64,000 bases of DNA. Origin: Flavobacterium macacae (GTDB lineage Bacteria; Bacteroidota; Bacteroidia; Flavobacteriales; Flavobacteriaceae). Every line of letters begins with the position of its first letter. Position 1 is the first letter of the stretch. This document shows positions 1-9,062 of the stretch, piece after piece. The notes beneath the pieces were generated by a model. It saw nothing but the letters and a program-made list of their open reading frames with translations. It was not told the origin of the DNA and did not search any database. The position numbers and the translations under genes are program-made. Location: NCBI RefSeq assembly GCF_003865365.1, contig NZ_RQVR01000010.1, positions 62,322 to 126,321 of the forward strand, read 5' to 3'.

Positions 1-3000
1 AAATCATTACACCTAATCACGTGAAATTCCGAGCTGCCAAATCCAATTTTCGAGGGTAGATTAATAGCTACAGCACATTTTCCATTTTCCATACACGGAG
101 TAATCTTTGCAATTAAAATATCGCCCTCCTGGAAATACGTATATCCTCCACCCTTTACATCCGCATATCGCTTTTGCTCTGTTTTGATTATAAAGCCATT
201 GTCACTTATTGAGGCCATATCAATGAAGCTAATCAGGGTATCTTTATCAAGGTCTCGTAATTGGGTTTTTGAAGGGTTCAGATCTGAAATCATACCTAAC
301 TTGGTAAGTGGCCATTTGGATTCAAAGTTATATGTCGTCTTAGGTGTCAAGGTTATCGATTTATTAAAGTCAACCTTTTTAAAATCAATCATTTCTATTA
401 ATGACGAAGTAGTGACATAATCTTTTAAATCGTCAGAAATTTTAAAATTAGTACCTTCATAGTTTTGCGAGATCAAAAAATTAATCTTTTCAGAATTGTC
501 GGTATCTTGAGGATCATATAAAGGTGTGTCAATATTATTTAAATTAAAAATATTGTTTAAAACCCTTTTGTCATCTTCCTCAATTATAATGTTTCCCTCC
601 TCCGCATCGTCGACATCCTCAATATTACTTAAATCTGTTACTGTTACATCTCCAATGTATTTGATCCCTTCATTACCTTTTGCACTACTCCATTCATATC
701 CTAAAAATTCCTTTATTTCTGTTGTTTTAGTCGGGCTCTTAATGATTAAGACATCCTGAGGATTCAAGCTCGCTAAAATATAAAAGTATAACTTGTCCTT
801 CTCACATTCACATACATAATGAAAAAAGCGTATATCTAATTCATCCTGTTGCTGACTTTTTGATAAAGCTCTGAACGTGCTTTGTCGTATCCTATTTTTT
901 AGATCTGCCCAATTATTAAATTCTTTTGAATATTCCTTAAATAAATCTGTATCACGAAGTTGTTTATTTATTTTCCCACGCAAGAATTCTAAATAATCCT
1001 CAAAGTCTAATTCTAAATAAATGCAATAATTCTTAATATAATGTCCGTCTTCAAAAATATTATCTTCAATAGTTTCACCCTTAAACCATAAGTCAACCCT
1101 ATTTTTAAAATGCAATGAAGGGGCAGGGTTTTCCTTTTTTCTTCTTAGAAATAGAGTTACAGTATTTGTCCCTGTTTTTCCGAAAGTTCCTTTTCCAAAT
1201 GCTGAAATTGCAACAATGTCAAAATAGCTGATAATAATTTCTCTCGTTGCAGTATAAATGTTTGTTGATCTTGAAGTGCTCTTCGATTTACCTTTTGTTA
1301 ATATAGAGGCAGGGACAATTATCGCTGCCACTCCATCAGGTTTCAGCAGCTGCTTCGCACGTTCAATAAAAAATGTTTCAATACTGTTGTTATTTGAATA
1401 GCTCTTATCAGATATAGTCTGAATTAACTGAAATTTTTTACGATCCGGTTCAGGCAGAGTTTCTAAGAAACCCTTTACGCTGTATGGTGGATTAGCAATA
1501 AGTACTGAATATTCCCCATCTTTGACATTTGGCAAAGTAGCAAGTGCATCACCATAAACAATCTTAATATCATCCTGGCCGTACATAAAAGCAGAAACTT
1601 TTGCAACTTTAGAAAGACGATACTCTTTCTCTATTCCCAAAGAACTCGAATAATAATTTGATATTTCTGCATCTGGAATAGTTCCAACTATGCTTTTGAT
1701 TTCCTGAGCGTACTCATTTAAGAAATGTCCCGCACCACAGGCGTAGTCAATGACTTTGGGAATTTGGTCACTGTCTGTCATTATTTGTTCTAATGGCAAA
1801 GATTTCAATATAAATTTCACTATCGGAATTGGAGTGAAAAATTGGCCTTCAGATTGCTTTACGCCTTGATCGAGAAACCCCTCAAACATATCTCCCAGGA
1901 ATTGGTGTCCTTCCTCGGATTTTAGCTTGACGTCTTGTAGCATCTTAATTATAGAAATTAACACTTGGATATTTTGATGAAATAGTTTTTCATTATGCAC
2001 ATCAATAAAACCAAAATCATTATTATTATAAAATTTCAGTTCTTTGAAAAATTTCTTTATAGTTTCCCTTGTTGCGTCGGGATCCTTCTTGAAAAATCTA
2101 AATGCGTCTTCAATCTGGTTGGTACTAACGTAAACAACATCTTCACCTAAAAAACGTTGCATCCCTTCCTGATATAATTTTTGTAATCTGTCAACTAAAT
2201 CAAATGGTGTGTCGTACGCAATTCCTTTCCAGTAGAATTTCAGTTCATCTGGATTATTAGTCTCGTCAACAATTTTGCATAAAAAAAGGTTAACTAGTTT
2301 ATCAAAAGCGTTTTCCCTACCTGAAACATTATGTTGGCGAAGAATCGTAGCAAATTGATGATATTTACCTTGTATATCTCTGCTATTAATAGCATTAAGA
2401 TCCGCAAGGGAATATTTTGTCTTACCTATTTCGTATGGAGATATATCGATTTCGAATAGGCCTTTAGTAGAATAGTCTAATGCATAGGTCTCTTTCCAGG
2501 CGAGATGAATATCTTCTTTATCCAAAAGCTTAGCTTGTGCATATGATAACGGTTCCGCCTTTCCATCTGAAAGCTCTTCCAGAAGCTTTTCGTTGTCTTT
2601 AAGAGTTATTAAATAATAATTGTGCAAAAGATATTCATCTACTAAATCTGCGGTATATAGTACAACAAATTGTGTGCTTCCAGCCTGTTTAGCGTAGGAG
2701 AAAATTTGTCCTCCATTGTTTAGGGTTTTTTTCCACTCCTCATCAAATTCCCTACCTGGAGTTTTACACTCAATAAGCAATAATGATTTACCAGTATTGT
2801 CCCTTACCATTACATCTGCCCTACCACCACTTGCACCATGCCCCACAATCCATCTCGGCTCAAGTTCAATGTGCTCTGGTTTGTAACCTTGAGCAAAAAG
2901 CCTGTGGATGCACTCGAATACAATAAAATTTTCTTTTTGTGTAAAACTTGAAGTAAATGTACCGCTCACCACAAAACCTTTATCTGTGGGGTAAATTAAT

Positions 3001-3125
3001 TTTTCACTTTTAAAGTCGACTTTTAGATACGCATCTATGTTAGGAAAATCCTTATGCCATATGTTCCCTTTTACTGAAAAATCAAGTTGTTTTAAAACTT
3101 CTTTAAAATTATGTTTATCGATCAC
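1..3125 (-). CDS. Fused restriction-modification-specificity enzyme (Type IIG / single-chain Type I-like), C-terminus cut by window edge
   Basis: The frame is open from a GTG at 3125 to the left edge, at least 1041 residues without a stop. An N-terminal PD-(D/E)XK-like nuclease domain carries LLIECKTPGREF at about residue 120. An N6-adenine methylase follows: HsdM-like GQFFTP, SAM motif I (VIDYACGAGHF, about residue 460) and catalytic NPPY (about residue 545). From about residue 930 an HsdS-like target-recognition domain begins (FIDMASIS, GDILIAKITPCMENGK). Known families with this order cut and methylate DNA from one polypeptide. No ATG lies upstream in frame before the AT-rich promoter-like stretch, so GTG is the best start. 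Sequence specificity cannot be read from sequence. The gene is intact as far as visible. Confidence 0.88.
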   Translation of the reverse strand, partial: MIDKHNFKEVLKQLDFSVKGNIWHKDFPNIDAYLKVDFKSEKLIYPTDKGFVVSGTFTSSFTQKENFIVFECIHRLFAQGYKPEHIELEPRWIVGHGASGGRADVMVRDNTGKSLLLIECKTPGREFDEEWKKTLNNGGQIFSYAKQAGSTQFVVLYTADLVDEYLLHNYYLITLKDNEKLLEELSDGKAEPLSYAQAKLLDKEDIHLAWKETYALDYSTKGLFEIDISPYEIGKTKYSLADLNAINSRDIQGKYHQFATILRQHNVSGRENAFDKLVNLFLCKIVDETNNPDELKFYWKGIAYDTPFDLVDRLQKLYQEGMQRFLGEDVVYVSTNQIEDAFRFFKKDPDATRETIKKFFKELKFYNNNDFGFIDVHNEKLFHQNIQVLISIIKMLQDVKLKSEEGHQFLGDMFEGFLDQGVKQSEGQFFTPIPIVKFILKSLPLEQIMTDSDQIPKVIDYACGAGHFLNEYAQEIKSIVGTIPDAEISNYYSSSLGIEKEYRLSKVAKVSAFMYGQDDIKIVYGDALATLPNVKDGEYSVLIANPPYSVKGFLETLPEPDRKKFQLIQTISDKSYSNNNSIETFFIERAKQLLKPDGVAAIIVPASILTKGKSKSTSRSTNIYTATREIIISYFDIVAISAFGKGTFGKTGTNTVTLFLRRKKENPAPSLHFKNRVDLWFKGETIEDNIFEDGHYIKNYCIYLELDFEDYLEFLRGKINKQLRDTDLFKEYSKEFNNWADLKNRIRQSTFRALSKSQQQDELDIRFFHYVCECEKDKLYFYILASLNPQDVLIIKSPTKTTEIKEFLGYEWSSAKGNEGIKYIGDVTVTDLSNIEDVDDAEEGNIIIEEDDKRVLNNIFNLNNIDTPLYDPQDTDNSEKINFLISQNYEGTNFKISDDLKDYVTTSSLIEMIDFKKVDFNKSITLTPKTTYNFESKWPLTKLGMISDLNPSKTQLRDLDKDTLISFIDMASISDNGFIIKTEQKRYADVKGGGYTYFQEGDILIAKITPCMENGKCAVAINLPSKIGFGSSEFHVIRCND

Positions 3126-3582
3126 CGAATTAGCTTGTTTTGTTTCGGCTATAAATATACGGTTTCAGTTTCGGAAATACTAAAAGTTAAAAAGACAGGG
3201 TGGCAAAATTATTGAGAAATGTGGAGTCGCAGTTCTTTATTTACCTGTAGGTCCTCTACTCATGTTAACAAAATTTTTTAGAAAGTACTTGTTAGTCACA
3301 TCATAAGAGTTGAATCTCCTTATTGTATAAACAATTATTGACGAAATTATATTTTTTCCTGATATCTAGCTATCTTAAATGCCTTAAAGAGTTTGGCTCC
3401 CTTTTTTTAATCAAAAAATTCATTTATCATGCTAAAAATATTTTTGATTTTATGTAAAGCGTCCTCTGACTATAATATGTCATCGGAAATTAAAACTTAT
3501 TTTGCCCGGCGTTACTTTTGGAGTCATGCAATTATAATTCAACTTTGTAAGTAATGCGCAATACCTTTTAACATTGATTTTT
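3126..3582. other. AT-rich intergenic gap, no gene seen
   Basis: I see no supportable coding region here. The stretch is very AT-rich and probably contains the promoter of the restriction-modification gene next to 3125 (a TATATTTAT stretch about 25-35 bp before the GTG) and the 3' end of the transcript from the gene ending at 3583. No clear copy of the cassette repeat found further right is recognisable. Confidence 0.4.
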
Positions 3583-4659
3583 TTATAATAATATGATCTC
3601 TTTAATTAATTCATCAACACTTTTACGTTCAGGCTTTCTCTTTGAAAGAAAATATTCCATTGCTTTAAAACAGTTTCTCATTTCTAAAAGATTTTCATCG
3701 GTAAAAGTTATTGTTGTTATACCGTATTGTTGAAAATATTCATTCCTTTTTTCCATTTCACGCCCCCATTTTACAGCTAAGTCCTTATTCATCTCGACTT
3801 GTGTTTTTGTTCTTATGCCAGAAATCGCCATATGTGTTGATTGAGGGCTTAGTTCAAAACCAATCCGTTCGCCGGTGTGACAATTTAAGATTGTGAAATC
3901 TAATCTATATTTGTGCTTCTGTTTAATTCCTTCATAGCGAAATTCAGGAATAAGGAAAGGTTCCGTTAAAGGTTCTGCTGATTTCCTTATGTATTCAGCA
4001 TAAAACGCGAAAACTTGCTTTTCATAAATTGAATTTGAGACTCTTTTAAGAATAGATTCGTAAAACATTAAAAGATCGTCAAGATCACGGAATTCAAATA
4101 TTGCATTATTTTCTGGATCTACTAAACCTGTTTGTAAAACATGACCAATAGTCCAATAGCCAAAATCAACTTTTCTGATTCGTCCTGGCTTATTTTGCCA
4201 GCTATCATCGTAAAATCTAGGTGCAATCAATAAACCCCAGAATAAAATTTCGGATCCAAACCAAATCGACCATAAATTTTCTTGAGGCTTATCTTTAATT
4301 CTAATGTTATAATGCCTGTAAAAATCTCGCTCTAAAAAGAGAAGGACATATCCGCGAATGGATTCAATCTTGAACATTTTCTGCATCATATTTGGTCTGC
4401 CACTTTCAATTGAATCTTTTAATCCTGATAACCAGTCCGCAATATAATCTTCGTATGTCATCCACTTTCCACGTACCATGTCAAGATTTTCGGCTTTATT
4501 TAAACTAATTGTTCCGTGAAGTGAAGAAAGTGAGGCAGCATAACCTTTAATTTCAGAATAATCTTTTAATACTGCGGGAAGTATCTTGTTAAGTTCATCT
4601 GTAATTTCACTTTCAATTTTTTCAAAATATACCGACTCCTTTGCTTTTTCTGATTTCAC
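3583..4659 (-). CDS. Uncharacterised protein, possible PD-(D/E)XK-like nuclease
   Basis: A 358-residue protein whose family I do not recognise with certainty. The N-terminal two thirds are helical-looking and rich in aromatic and charged residues. Around residues 245-275 a stretch reads YRLDFTILNCHTGERIGFELSP, in which an Asp followed about 14 residues later by GFEL resembles the D...ExK core of PD-(D/E)XK nucleases, but the usual lysine is absent. It lies at the far end of the cassette-like array, downstream of the last repeat at 4672-4785, and has no repeat of its own on its 3' side. A defence role is inferred only from neighbours. Confidence 0.55.
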   Translation of the reverse strand: MKSEKAKESVYFEKIESEITDELNKILPAVLKDYSEIKGYAASLSSLHGTISLNKAENLDMVRGKWMTYEDYIADWLSGLKDSIESGRPNMMQKMFKIESIRGYVLLFLERDFYRHYNIRIKDKPQENLWSIWFGSEILFWGLLIAPRFYDDSWQNKPGRIRKVDFGYWTIGHVLQTGLVDPENNAIFEFRDLDDLLMFYESILKRVSNSIYEKQVFAFYAEYIRKSAEPLTEPFLIPEFRYEGIKQKHKYRLDFTILNCHTGERIGFELSPQSTHMAISGIRTKTQVEMNKDLAVKWGREMEKRNEYFQQYGITTITFTDENLLEMRNCFKAMEYFLSKRKPERKSVDELIKEIILL

Positions 4660-4671
4660 AATTTATTATTA

Positions 4672-4785
4672 AGATTGTTATTAATTTTTTTTGGACTGCA
4701 ATAGTTGCGCAAAGTTGGAACTGAGTCCCTCCAGCAAGATTACGAGGTCGGAATATTATAAATTAAATCTATAATTGGCGTCCTG
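4672..4785 (-). repeat. Cassette repeat copy A (attC-like layout, diverged)
   Basis: Shares with the other copies a core reading gcaatagttgcgcaaagttgg, then a cctccagcaagattacgag stretch matching the ccgctggacaaaacgaag of better copies. It lies directly after the stop of the acetyltransferase gene at 4786, as an attC site would lie after a cassette gene. The ends are eroded and the inverted repeat is weak. Confidence 0.5.
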
Positions 4786-5448
4786 TCAATTAGTAAAATG
4801 TTTCATAAAATTGAGAGCCCTAAGCTCTTCAGCACCATTGTCACTGTTCAATTTATCTATTATATTCTCCCAGGTATTAATATTGTTACTTTGAAAATCT
4901 TGGAAGGCTTTCTTAACGGAAGGAAACTGATTTAGATCATTATCGTCAATTGTAACAATCTGACCATCATCCATGTATCCATAGTACATGCCAATTTGAG
5001 TCTCCCATTGTAATGCAGGCTTAAAATCTAATCTAGTGTAAATTTCAACAGTGTCTGTAAAGCAGCTTAATGAAATACTATCATGTTTACTTTTTAAAAT
5101 ATTTATCATATTTCTCAGGATGCCTTTTTTGCGCTGAGATTTAGAAACAATTGTAGAAATAATTGCAATATCTCTTGGCTTATTTATTACATTATGGTAC
5201 AGAATAAATCCGGTCAAATCCTCATTTGAATCTTCTGTAATTATTAAATTAGTTGCATTAAGACCAAAAGTTCCAACTCTAGAAAGATATATTTTACATT
5301 TTTCACATTCTCTTACTTTAAGATAATCATAAATGGGACTTTGTTTATTAAAGACATTTATGCTTATCAAATTTGCATCATCTTCAACCAGCTTTATGAT
5401 TTGGTTTACTTGCTTTTGAGATATTTCAGAAATTATTTTTGTTGTCAT
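4786..5448 (-). CDS. GNAT-family N-acetyltransferase
   Basis: About 220 residues from the ATG at 5448. The open frame extends 21 codons further, but that extension lies inside repeat copy B, so 5448 is the better start. The C-terminal half has a GNAT pattern: a strand with DLTGFILYHNVIN, then IISTIVSKSQRKKGILRNMINIL, which fits the acetyl-CoA-binding V-x-x-x-x-R/Q-x-x-G segment and following helix, and an IYTRLDFKP ending typical of the family's last strand. The N-terminal part is unlike common members. The substrate is unknown. It is followed by repeat copy A, making a gene-plus-repeat cassette unit. Confidence 0.6.
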   Translation of the reverse strand: MTTKIISEISQKQVNQIIKLVEDDANLISINVFNKQSPIYDYLKVRECEKCKIYLSRVGTFGLNATNLIITEDSNEDLTGFILYHNVINKPRDIAIISTIVSKSQRKKGILRNMINILKSKHDSISLSCFTDTVEIYTRLDFKPALQWETQIGMYYGYMDDGQIVTIDDNDLNQFPSVKKAFQDFQSNNINTWENIIDKLNSDNGAEELRALNFMKHFTN

Positions 5449-5461
5449 TGATAAATGAGTT

Positions 5462-5608
5462 ATCGTTGCTACTAAGATTTTGCGGCTTTCGCATGTTGCG
5501 TAAATTGGCACTTAGTCTCTTTGGCAAAACTGCACGAAGTTAGAAAATATAATTTAATTCTGTAACTTTTAGAACAATAGCGCAAGTTGCTGTAAGCTTT
5601 AGCTATTG
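5462..5608 (-). repeat. Cassette repeat copy B
   Basis: Contains gttgctactaag, ttgcggctttcgcatgttgcg and gcacgaagttagaaaat, aligning with the ends and core of copies C, E, F and G. It separates the RES-like gene, which stops at 5609, from the start of the acetyltransferase at 5448, and explains why an apparent N-terminal extension of that acetyltransferase is probably non-coding. Confidence 0.6.
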
Positions 5609-6457
5609 CTACCATATTATTGTTCGGTTGTTGTAGTCGATATTATCTGTGGAGATATTTTTCGTTTGTTCAAAGTTAAATGTGCCATTCTCATTTTCAG
5701 ACACAATAGTTAATTCATTCATTATTGCTCCAATTAACTTAATGTTCTCGTCAGTAATGAAATCTCTATTTATTGCAAAATTATCTCCTTCTCCACCAAA
5801 AGGAACGCTTGGATATTGAATACAATCTGCATTATCATTGGCAACTGTTAAACAGACATTTGTAATAGCGGCAGTTACAAGATAATTTTTCAAATCATTT
5901 TTTGATGATTTCCTAAATTTTTCGAAAAAGTATCTGTAAACTTGTTTTGTAGCCTCTCTAATATCTTCATCAGATTTTTCAATAAACGAATCTAAAATTT
6001 CTCCATTATCAATATCATAAGCAGAAATTCTCTCTTCCAGATCAGGGGTAGTTATTATAATACAATTAAGCGGTTTGAGAATTTGCCAACGACCAATTGT
6101 TACATTAATTTTGTCGCCCACATTTTTATTCACTGCCCAATATTCTGCAAGTTCCATAAATGAAGTTGGCCTATTTTCAGACACATAAAATTTAGATTGA
6201 TGTGGTCGATTACACCTCCCAAAAGAATGGATAAGGTTATTAGGGGTTATTGAAATATCGTTTATAGATGTAAAAAAATCTTCGTTATCGTGGGTTCGAC
6301 TTCGAAATAAGAAATGACCGTGGGGAAGTTCATAAATTAGAACCGGAAATCTCTTGATTTTTAATAGCTGAAAAATAATTTTTTCATAGGCGTTTTCATC
6401 ATTCTCCGATATGTTTTCAATGGAATCAATAATTTGGTTGATTTCTTCTACGCTCAT
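5609..6457 (-). CDS. RES-domain-like protein
   Basis: A 282-residue protein with a central region resembling the RES domain: FRSRTHD near residue 51, then GRCNRPHQSKFYVSENRPTSFMELAEYW at about 80-107, giving the expected order of Arg, Tyr-Ser and Glu. RES proteins characterised elsewhere are NAD+-degrading or ADP-ribosylating toxins paired with an Xre antitoxin. This one is longer than the typical roughly 150-230-residue toxin and no antitoxin gene is adjacent; the nearest Xre gene is about 5 kb away. It sits between repeat copies B and C as a single-gene cassette. Toxicity is an inference. Confidence 0.55.
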   Translation of the reverse strand: MSVEEINQIIDSIENISENDENAYEKIIFQLLKIKRFPVLIYELPHGHFLFRSRTHDNEDFFTSINDISITPNNLIHSFGRCNRPHQSKFYVSENRPTSFMELAEYWAVNKNVGDKINVTIGRWQILKPLNCIIITTPDLEERISAYDIDNGEILDSFIEKSDEDIREATKQVYRYFFEKFRKSSKNDLKNYLVTAAITNVCLTVANDNADCIQYPSVPFGGEGDNFAINRDFITDENIKLIGAIMNELTIVSENENGTFNFEQTKNISTDNIDYNNRTIIW

Positions 6458-6470
6458 TTATTTATCATTA

Positions 6471-6613
6471 CAATTAACCTCCTCAGGCTTTGCGACCATA
6501 GCAGAAATTGCATCTGAGTTCGCTCGGTAAGATTGTACGAAGTTAGAAAATTATAATTAAATCTTATAAATCACTGGCCCTTAGACCGAGATAGTTTCTG
6601 GTGGTTGCGTTAA
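6471..6613 (-). repeat. Cassette repeat copy C
   Basis: Starts caattaacctcctcaggctttgcg and contains catagcagaaattgcatctgag and gtacgaagttagaaaa, matching the left half of copies E, F and G. The right half is diverged but ends ctggtggttgcg next to the stop of the GIY-YIG gene at 6614. Confidence 0.62.
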
Positions 6614-7213
6614 TTAGTGAGTTTCGAAGCTGTTTAAAATTGTCTTAAATTTCATAGAGCAGAAAATTTCAAACAAATATAATTCTTCGTCGTTTTCAAT
6701 ATTTATCCAAGCTATTCTTTGCTTTTTTAGAAAATCTTTCACCGGTTCGACTTCAGATACGAAATTTAATTCTTTTCGGCTTCCCGAATATTTTTCCCCA
6801 TTGAGGTATTCATATCGTAATAAACCCAACTTGTAGGCTAGTGAAGATGTATTGTGATTTTTTCCTTTCAGATGCTGACAGATTCGCCCAATTACTCCTT
6901 TTGATATTCCGACATAAAAAGGTTTACTGTCAAGCAAGAAGAAGTATATCCCTTTAAAATCATACTTAATATTCTTATCTTTTGTTTCGTATTTTCTGCA
7001 GTTTGCTTCAGTGACTTTATTTTCTGCAATAAGTTTTTTTAAAATATTTCTTTGACCGTTCCCAAAACTAAAATAATCATCAATTAATATTGAATTTCTT
7101 TCAAAATCAAAATTGGAAATTTTATCTTCAAACTTATCTACAAGATTGGCAAAATCATTTTGTAATACCCTTTCTTTCTGTATTGCCTCGATTAAGTGTT
7201 TTTCAAAGTTCAT
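6614..7213 (-). CDS. GIY-YIG nuclease-like protein
   Basis: About 200 residues from the ATG at 7213. A longer frame reaches 7258, but its first 15 codons lie in repeat copy D. The centre (about residues 85-125) shows the GIY-YIG hallmark: KGIYFFLLDSKPFYVGIS, followed by IGRICQHLKG with the expected Arg and His. The C-terminal region contains an acidic strand (WINIENDEELYLFEIF). GIY-YIG domains cleave DNA in repair, restriction and homing enzymes; the role here is not known. The context is a cassette with a trailing repeat (copy C) among other nuclease-like genes. Confidence 0.72.
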   Translation of the reverse strand: MNFEKHLIEAIQKERVLQNDFANLVDKFEDKISNFDFERNSILIDDYFSFGNGQRNILKKLIAENKVTEANCRKYETKDKNIKYDFKGIYFFLLDSKPFYVGISKGVIGRICQHLKGKNHNTSSLAYKLGLLRYEYLNGEKYSGSRKELNFVSEVEPVKDFLKKQRIAWINIENDEELYLFEIFCSMKFKTILNSFETH

Positions 7214-7288
7214 CGTGTTGCGTAAGTTTTCTGAATTGGCAATTCCGTATGCTGGCAAAGTCCTTCAAGTCTCCGTTGTAACCAGTAA
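7214..7288 (-). repeat. Cassette repeat copy D, shortened
   Basis: Only about 75 bp: tgttgcgtaag, gaattggcaattccgtatgctggcaaag and a right end gttgtaaccag that matches gctgttaccagcag of the full copies. The left terminal part and the central block are missing. It lies between the GIY-YIG gene and the stop of the nuclease-like gene at 7289. Confidence 0.5.
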
Positions 7289-8212
7289 TTAAATTTCCTC
7301 GGTTGTTCTAGCCTTCAATATCCTGTCAATTGTAGTATATCTAAAGACTCCCATTGTGTAAGCTGTTTTTTTCCCTTTTTTATTTTTCCCAAAATGTCCT
7401 ATGTCCAAATTACCGTTATATAATTTTAATTTATAAAATTGCCTTTCTTCATTAGATGGATAATTAGGTTCATTTTCATGCAAATAATTAATTACATCAG
7501 GATCGGTAGATTTTAATAAATTCACATTATTTTTTGGATCTCCGAGTATTTCAAATATCGTGTGAATTCCTCGATTATTGTAAAAAGCAAGAAATCTACT
7601 CTTCTTTATAGTCCTGTTATTTTGGCAAGCATAAAAATTATATTTCAGAGCTACTGGCTCTCCCCATGAACCTGCAGCTATTTGAACTCTTTCATCATCA
7701 GTTACCACTTCTAACAGATTTAGGAAATCTAAATATTTTTCAAATTCTAAAATTAAAAAATTTAGCGGTTCACTTTTAGGATTAAGGTCTTTTAATATTC
7801 CTAGAATTCCTTTCCAATTTGCCCAATAGATTTTATTCGAGTAACTATTCAAAATTTCGGGTTTTTTGTTTTCTGGTGAAATAAATAAGATGTAATCATT
7901 CGGGTTTTTTGCATTATCAATTAAACCTTCCAATTGTCTTACATTAATCGTTTCTTGCTTAATCTTGCTTTCTACAAGAACTCTAAAAGAAAAGTTACAT
8001 TCTAATAAACCGTCGTAGACATTTTTATTTTCTTTTTCCTGAGTTACAATATTAATTTCGCTAGAAGGAAATTCAATATCATCTAATTCCGAAATTACTT
8101 TTCCTATAAATTCTGTTCCTCCCATTTTAAGGATTTGTAATAGAGCGGCAGTAACTCTATTTTCAGTTTGAGAATAATGTCCAAAAACTGAATGACTTTC
8201 AATTTTACTCAT
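7289..8212 (-). CDS. PD-(D/E)XK nuclease superfamily protein
   Basis: A 307-residue protein. The N-terminal half contains YDGLLECNFSFRVLVESKI (about residues 65-84), which fits the D...ExK catalytic core of the PD-(D/E)XK fold, followed by RQLEGLI and a hydrophobic strand YILFISPE. The C-terminal half ends in a KKGKKTAYTMGVFRYTTIDRIL segment of unknown role. Such proteins are commonly defence or repair nucleases; the target is unknown. It is a cassette gene between repeat copies D and E. Confidence 0.65.
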   Translation of the reverse strand: MSKIESHSVFGHYSQTENRVTAALLQILKMGGTEFIGKVISELDDIEFPSSEINIVTQEKENKNVYDGLLECNFSFRVLVESKIKQETINVRQLEGLIDNAKNPNDYILFISPENKKPEILNSYSNKIYWANWKGILGILKDLNPKSEPLNFLILEFEKYLDFLNLLEVVTDDERVQIAAGSWGEPVALKYNFYACQNNRTIKKSRFLAFYNNRGIHTIFEILGDPKNNVNLLKSTDPDVINYLHENEPNYPSNEERQFYKLKLYNGNLDIGHFGKNKKGKKTAYTMGVFRYTTIDRILKARTTEEI

Positions 8213-8223
8213 TTTGTTAGATT

Positions 8224-8362
8224 ATTGTATAATGTCCTGTGGCTTTGCATCTGTTGCAGAAATTTAAACTGCTTAAGCACCGCTGTAGGAAACTAAGTTA
8301 TGAAAAAAGCAACGAAATCTGCCACAAACATCAATCGCGCAAATCCGCTATTAGCGGCTGGT
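8224..8362 (-). repeat. Cassette repeat copy E
   Basis: One of the clearest copies: aatgtcctgtggctttgcatctgttgcagaaatt, then caccgctgtaggaaactaagttatgaaaaaagcaacgaa, then atcaatcgcgcaaatccgctattagcggctgg. The right end forms its own small palindrome (ccgctattagcgg). About 90 bp separate it from the stop of the acetyltransferase gene at 8452. Confidence 0.7.
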
Positions 8363-8451
8363 CATTTTTTGTTATACTCGAACTTATTTTTCAAAACATT
8401 CCAAGTTATAAGGTTTGCTATTTTGTTAAGCACAAATTTAATTGTATTGTT

Positions 8452-8868
8452 TTAAATTTCTGGAAACCTAAACCACTCACTTGGAATATCTTTCATTCTT
8501 ATTAGAGATTTAACCATCGCTTCACCTTGTTCGGTTAGATACCTAGAATCGTATCCATGATTTGGATATCTTATATTAAAATCTAATCTATCAGCATTAG
8601 AAAAGTAAACTTGTCCATATTCTTCAATAGCACTTTTTATCATCATCCTGCCAATACCTTGTTTTTGATATTCTTCAGGAACATTACAATTGGCAAGCCA
8701 GTAATTACCTTTTTTATCTTTATAATAAACAAATTCAACCTTTTCAGAGATAACCTTACTGCCATCAAGATATTTAGGTAGTTTTATTTCTTTTTCTACA
8801 GTAATCTCCCAACTAAGTTCATTTGTTTTTTTAATCTTCAATTTTGATAAATCAATCATTTTTTTCAC
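8452..8868 (-). CDS. Small GNAT-like acetyltransferase
   Basis: A 138-residue protein. The middle shows a GNAT acetyl-CoA-binding pattern, WLANCNVPEEYQKQGIGRMMIKSAIEEYG (about residues 66-94), with Q-x-x-G-I-G. The C-terminus (YPNHGYDSRYLTEQGEAMVKSLI) is not standard GNAT. Substrate unknown. It is a single-gene cassette followed by repeat copy E. Confidence 0.65.
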   Translation of the reverse strand: MKKMIDLSKLKIKKTNELSWEITVEKEIKLPKYLDGSKVISEKVEFVYYKDKKGNYWLANCNVPEEYQKQGIGRMMIKSAIEEYGQVYFSNADRLDFNIRYPNHGYDSRYLTEQGEAMVKSLIRMKDIPSEWFRFPEI

Positions 8869-8920
8869 GTTTATTTCTCAAAATGGATTACATTTTTTAA
8901 TTTGTATATAGATGTTTGTT

Positions 8921-9062
8921 ACCGCTAACATCCTGCGGCTTGAAGCTCATCGCGGAAATTAGTATTGCATACTCTCCGCTGGACAAAACGAAGTTATTAA
9001 AAAAAGGAACGAACTTTTACAACTGAAACAGCAGTCAAACAAAACCGCTGTTGCCAGCAGGT
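8921..9062 (-). repeat. Cassette repeat copy F
   Basis: Well preserved: left end accgctaacatcctgcggc, a core with ccgctggacaaaacgaagttatt, right end aaccgctgttgccagcagg. Read on the minus strand it starts at the stop codon of the lipoprotein gene and ends with GTTAGCGG, so the two ends are imperfect inverted copies around an AAC/GTT core, as in attC sites. The boxes do not match the classical integron consensus exactly. Confidence 0.7.

Noticed and set aside
184-759. Two plus-strand frames of 77-78 codons at the left edge
   Set aside because: They are antisense to the intact restriction-methylation reading frame that covers this region.
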